DNA of 64,000 bases from Spirodela intermedia (lineage: Eukaryota > Streptophyta > Magnoliopsida > Alismatales > Araceae). Shown here in pieces: positions 61,411 to 64,000 of the stretch. The translations under genes and the position numbers were made by a program. The notes beneath the pieces are model-generated. The model was not told the origin of the DNA. It searched no databases and saw nothing but the letters and a program-made list of their open reading frames with translations. The stretch is taken from assembly GCA_902729315.2 (NCBI GenBank), contig LR746264.1:5729878-5793877 (forward strand), in the 5' to 3' direction. Position 1 is the stretch's first letter, and each line of letters starts with the position of its first letter.

Positions 61411-63082
61411 TCACATGACGGAGCAGCTGTTGGTGTTCTCGTCGCTGAAGAAGTGGGTGTATTCCGGCGGCGGCGGAGGCATGTAGGAGACCGGCGGCGG
61501 CGGCCGTGGCGCGTAGGGCATTGGCTGGAATGAGCGGTCCTGGCCGTTCATCATCATCCTCTGTTGCTGCATCATGGCGGCGAGGTACTGCTGCTGGTAG
61601 GGGTTAGCGGCGGCGAACATCTCCGGCGTGATGGCCCCGCCACCCGGGAAGAACCCCGGCTGAGGGCCGCCGGCGGGGAGGCCCTGGACCGCCGCCGGAG
61701 GAGCCGGCATATTCATATTTCCCATCTGGCTGCCTCTGGGCATGTTCATAGCCCCCATCTGGGCCATCATGGCGGCGTGGCTCATCGGCTGGCCCCCAGC
61801 CATCTGCCCATTCTTCTGCCCGCCGCCGCCGCCCTGCTTGCCTACGGCGGCGGCATTCCCCTGGCTGGTCCCATTATTCTTGTTTCCATTCCCCCCGCCA
61901 CCGGCACCGCCGGCGAGATTCAGACCATCCTTATTGTTGCCGCCACCATTCTTACAATCCTGGGGCCCACCGCGACCGTGTTTACCACTAGCGCCACCAG
62001 CGCCACCTCTTCCATGGTTATGGTTTCCGCCGCCCCCGTCGCAGCCACCTTTCTTTCCAGCACCCCCATTTTTCGTCTCCTGACCACCCGTCGGCGCGGC
62101 CGCCTTGGGCTGCGGATTCCCGTCCCCGCCACCTTTCTTACCGTTGTGGAGGTGGTTCTGGATGTTCCCGCCGCCGCATTTCTTCTCGGCCCCCATGAAA
62201 GGAGGGCCGCCGTTCATGGCCTTCATCTTGACGTTCTTAATGTCATCCTCGAAATCATCTTCGAAGCAGTCCAAGTCGTCGAAGTCGTCGTCGTAGTCGT
62301 CATCGTCAAACTCGTCGTCGTAGTCGCTGCCCTCCTCCACCGGCTCGCTGAACTTCACCGTCTTCTGGTTCTTGCCAAACGGCATCTTGAGGTCCTTGAG
62401 CTGGGGGAAGTTCAGATCCTTGAACCCCTTCATGATGTTGTGGTGGTGCTGCTGAGGCGGCGGCTGCAGCTGCTGTTGCGGCGGTGGCTGGCCCTTCTGA
62501 TTATTCCCTCCACCTCCCCCGCCATTAGCGGGCTTGCCGTTGTCCTTCTGCCCTCCTTTCCCATTGCCCAGCTGCATCTTATGGAACTGGTTATTGAGCT
62601 GATTGATGTTGCTGCTGGGAACCTTCGGAGCGATGAGCTCCGCTGGCTTCCCGGCCTTGCTGAGCTTCTTGATGAGGGTCGCCGCGTCGACATCGCCGGA
62701 GACCGTCACCGTCCCCTTTTCCGCATCAATGACGGTGGTGTAGACGCCTGCAAATACAACCGATTGAGGAGGAGGGAGACGTAAAACAAATCTGCACAAC
62801 GCCGGAAGATTTAGCGGAGATGTACCGTCGATCTTCTGGAGCAGCTTCTTCACCTTCTGCCTGCAGCCGTCGCAGTGTATGTTCACCTTCAGGATACAGG
62901 TCTGCGGGGAGGAGACCACGGAAAATCAGAACAGAAAACGGGAATAGGAAGATAGTAAAGATGCTGAGGTTCGCAGGATGTGGGCGGCTTCCATGGCCGC
63001 CGGGCATCGAGGAAATTCAGCAGTCCGAGTAAAGAAGAAGCACCTGTATCTTCAGAACCTTGATATCCTCCTCCTTACTCAT
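61411..63082 (-). CDS. HIPP: Heavy-metal-associated isoprenylated plant protein (HIPP), large Gly-rich type
   Basis: Three exons: 63044-63082, 62826-62901 and 61411-62747 (phases 0, 1), 1452 bp, 483 residues. The N-terminal HMA domain (about 14-78) has the metal-binding CxxC in [16 protein letters not shown] (Cys23, Cys26). The C-terminus is CSVM, a CaaX farnesylation signal, so the protein should be membrane-attached. Between them lie a conserved block ([20 protein letters not shown]), a long Asp/Glu-rich stretch, Gly/Asn-rich and His-containing repeats, and a Met/Pro/Gln-rich tail with [19 protein letters not shown]. This layout fits the large HIPP group (HIPP32-37 of Arabidopsis), linked to metal handling and stress. 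The acidic and His-rich parts could also bind metal, which is inference. The 406-codon plus-strand frame over exon 3 is a shadow of the Gly-rich repeats. No lesion was seen. Confidence 0.93.
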
Positions 63083-64000
63083 CCCTCCCGCGGTGCGTGA
63101 GCAGAACGAGGAGAGAGGAAGAGCGATCCTTGATGGGGACGGTGAGACAGAGGAGAGGGGGGAAGGGGGGCTGCTACGGAGAGCCTTCTCTTACCAGACG
63201 CTGAGCCGGTGGTCCTCGTCCTTGGGAGGGGAAGCCGAGTGGGAACTGCCGATGGCGGAAGAAGGGGGAGGGGAGGGAGGGGCGGGGAGGTGGCTTTTCC
63301 TTAATACAGAGTCTGGCCCGGCACTGGCCCTCGCAACCTTTTGCCCTTTATTCATTTACTTTCCGTTCTTATTCTTTCCTCTCTCTCTCTCTCTCTCCCC
63401 TCTTCCTCCCCTCCTCCTCGGCCTGTGTTTTTCTCCCATCGAGCTGGCGGCGTATATTAATTCACCGCAGACTTCTTTAGCTCTCTCTCTTTAGAGTTGT
63501 ACGCTTGTTAAGCTCTGCAACACACCGCATCCCTCTCTCGTTCTCTCTCCAGTACCTCACCTCTCTCTCTCTCTCTCACAACTTGCCGTCTCAACCTCTG
63601 TAACTCGCTGCAACAGTTCCCCCCTCTCTCTCTAGACATTGCCCTCGTTGGGCTCTGCAACCGGGGGCCCACTCTCTCCCTCTTCCTGTGTCTGTCTCCC
63701 TCTAGCCTGAACAGTTCACTGAAAAAAGAGGGGGAGACGGAGACGTGTCGCATTGCGGTAATAAAAATCCCGTCTTTTACGCAGCTCGCGGCCTCCCCCG
63801 CCCTCGTTCCGGTCGGCGCCGCATATTTACCGGGCAGCCACAACGAAGTTACAACACCCGCGGGTGACCCAGCCGAACGGAACGAGGAGCCCGTCACGCA
63901 GATCTTACCGTACACGTGGCCCCAGCCTTCCCCTCACGTTTGGAGGCGGCGGCGGGCAAGGAAGGCGTGGCGGAGCGAGCGAACTCGGCACCACGCCCAC
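63083..64000. other. HIPP promoter and 5' flank
   Basis: This region is upstream of the minus-strand HIPP start. It is GC-rich with CT tracts at about 63379-63398, 63480-63493 and 63561-63578; read on the gene strand these are GA-rich. An AT-rich patch with AATATAC is near 63452. Frames on either strand are repeat-driven. No second gene is seen before the window ends. Confidence 0.4.

Noticed and set aside
61564-62784. Open frame of 406 codons on the plus strand
   Set aside because: It lies antisense to the Gly-rich last exon of the HIPP gene. The minus frame has clear domains and splice phases; the plus frame has hydrophobic low-complexity sequence with no family match.

Overview
The window is plant nuclear DNA. 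Multi-exon genes have canonical GT..AG introns, plastid transit and signal peptides, and plant-only families (EFFECTOR OF TRANSCRIPTION, TBL, NIP aquaporin, HIPP, CSLA, acyl-lipid thioesterase). First exons are GC-rich, (GA/CT)n microsatellites are very common, and the Ty3/gypsy and Ty1/copia remnants are of angiosperm type. I favour a monocot or early-diverging angiosperm, but the species cannot be fixed from sequence alone.

Layout. 1-9 kb: 5' part of an AMI1-type amidase (minus), head to head with an EFFECTOR OF TRANSCRIPTION gene (plus), a long TTTA microsatellite, then a small conserved plant gene (minus). 9-15.2 kb: complete nine-exon ECR1/UBA3, the catalytic subunit of the RUB/NEDD8 E1 (minus). 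15.2-19 kb: an unresolved GC-rich stretch, then a four-exon TBL O-acetyltransferase (minus). 20-23 kb: a duplicated segment carrying a broken SSU72 last exon, then a decayed gypsy element. 23.5-27.3 kb: a five-exon plastid acyl-lipid thioesterase (plus). 27.3-33.5 kb: gypsy remnant, compound microsatellite, and a nine-exon CSLA mannan synthase that carries several lesions (minus). 34-36.7 kb: two further copies of the repeat unit, one leading into the real SSU72 gene (36.2-38.8 kb, minus). 39.4-41.5 kb: a NIP7;1-like aquaporin (minus). 42-55 kb: AT-rich retrotransposon graveyard (Athila/Tat-like gypsy, chromovirus gypsy, Ty1/copia) with a hairpin-rich tandem repeat. 55.6-56.9 kb: an EDGP/basic-7S-globulin-like gene with a one-base frameshift (minus). 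61.4-63.1 kb: a large HIPP metallochaperone-like gene (minus).

The genes do not form a pathway; this is an ordinary plant gene neighbourhood. No new biological system is evident. The most unusual signals are: (i) three short first introns (83-87 bp) in unrelated genes that are largely CT repeat; (ii) duplication of the SSU72 3' end about 15 kb away within a repeat family; (iii) an AUUUA-rich microsatellite about 70 bp after the stop codon of the ET gene; (iv) a four-copy array of imperfect hairpins at 46.75-47.1 kb; (v) the decaying CSLA gene and the single-base lesion in the EDGP-like gene. Exon borders were placed by hand from GT/AG sites, reading phase and family similarity, so individual borders could be off by a few bases.
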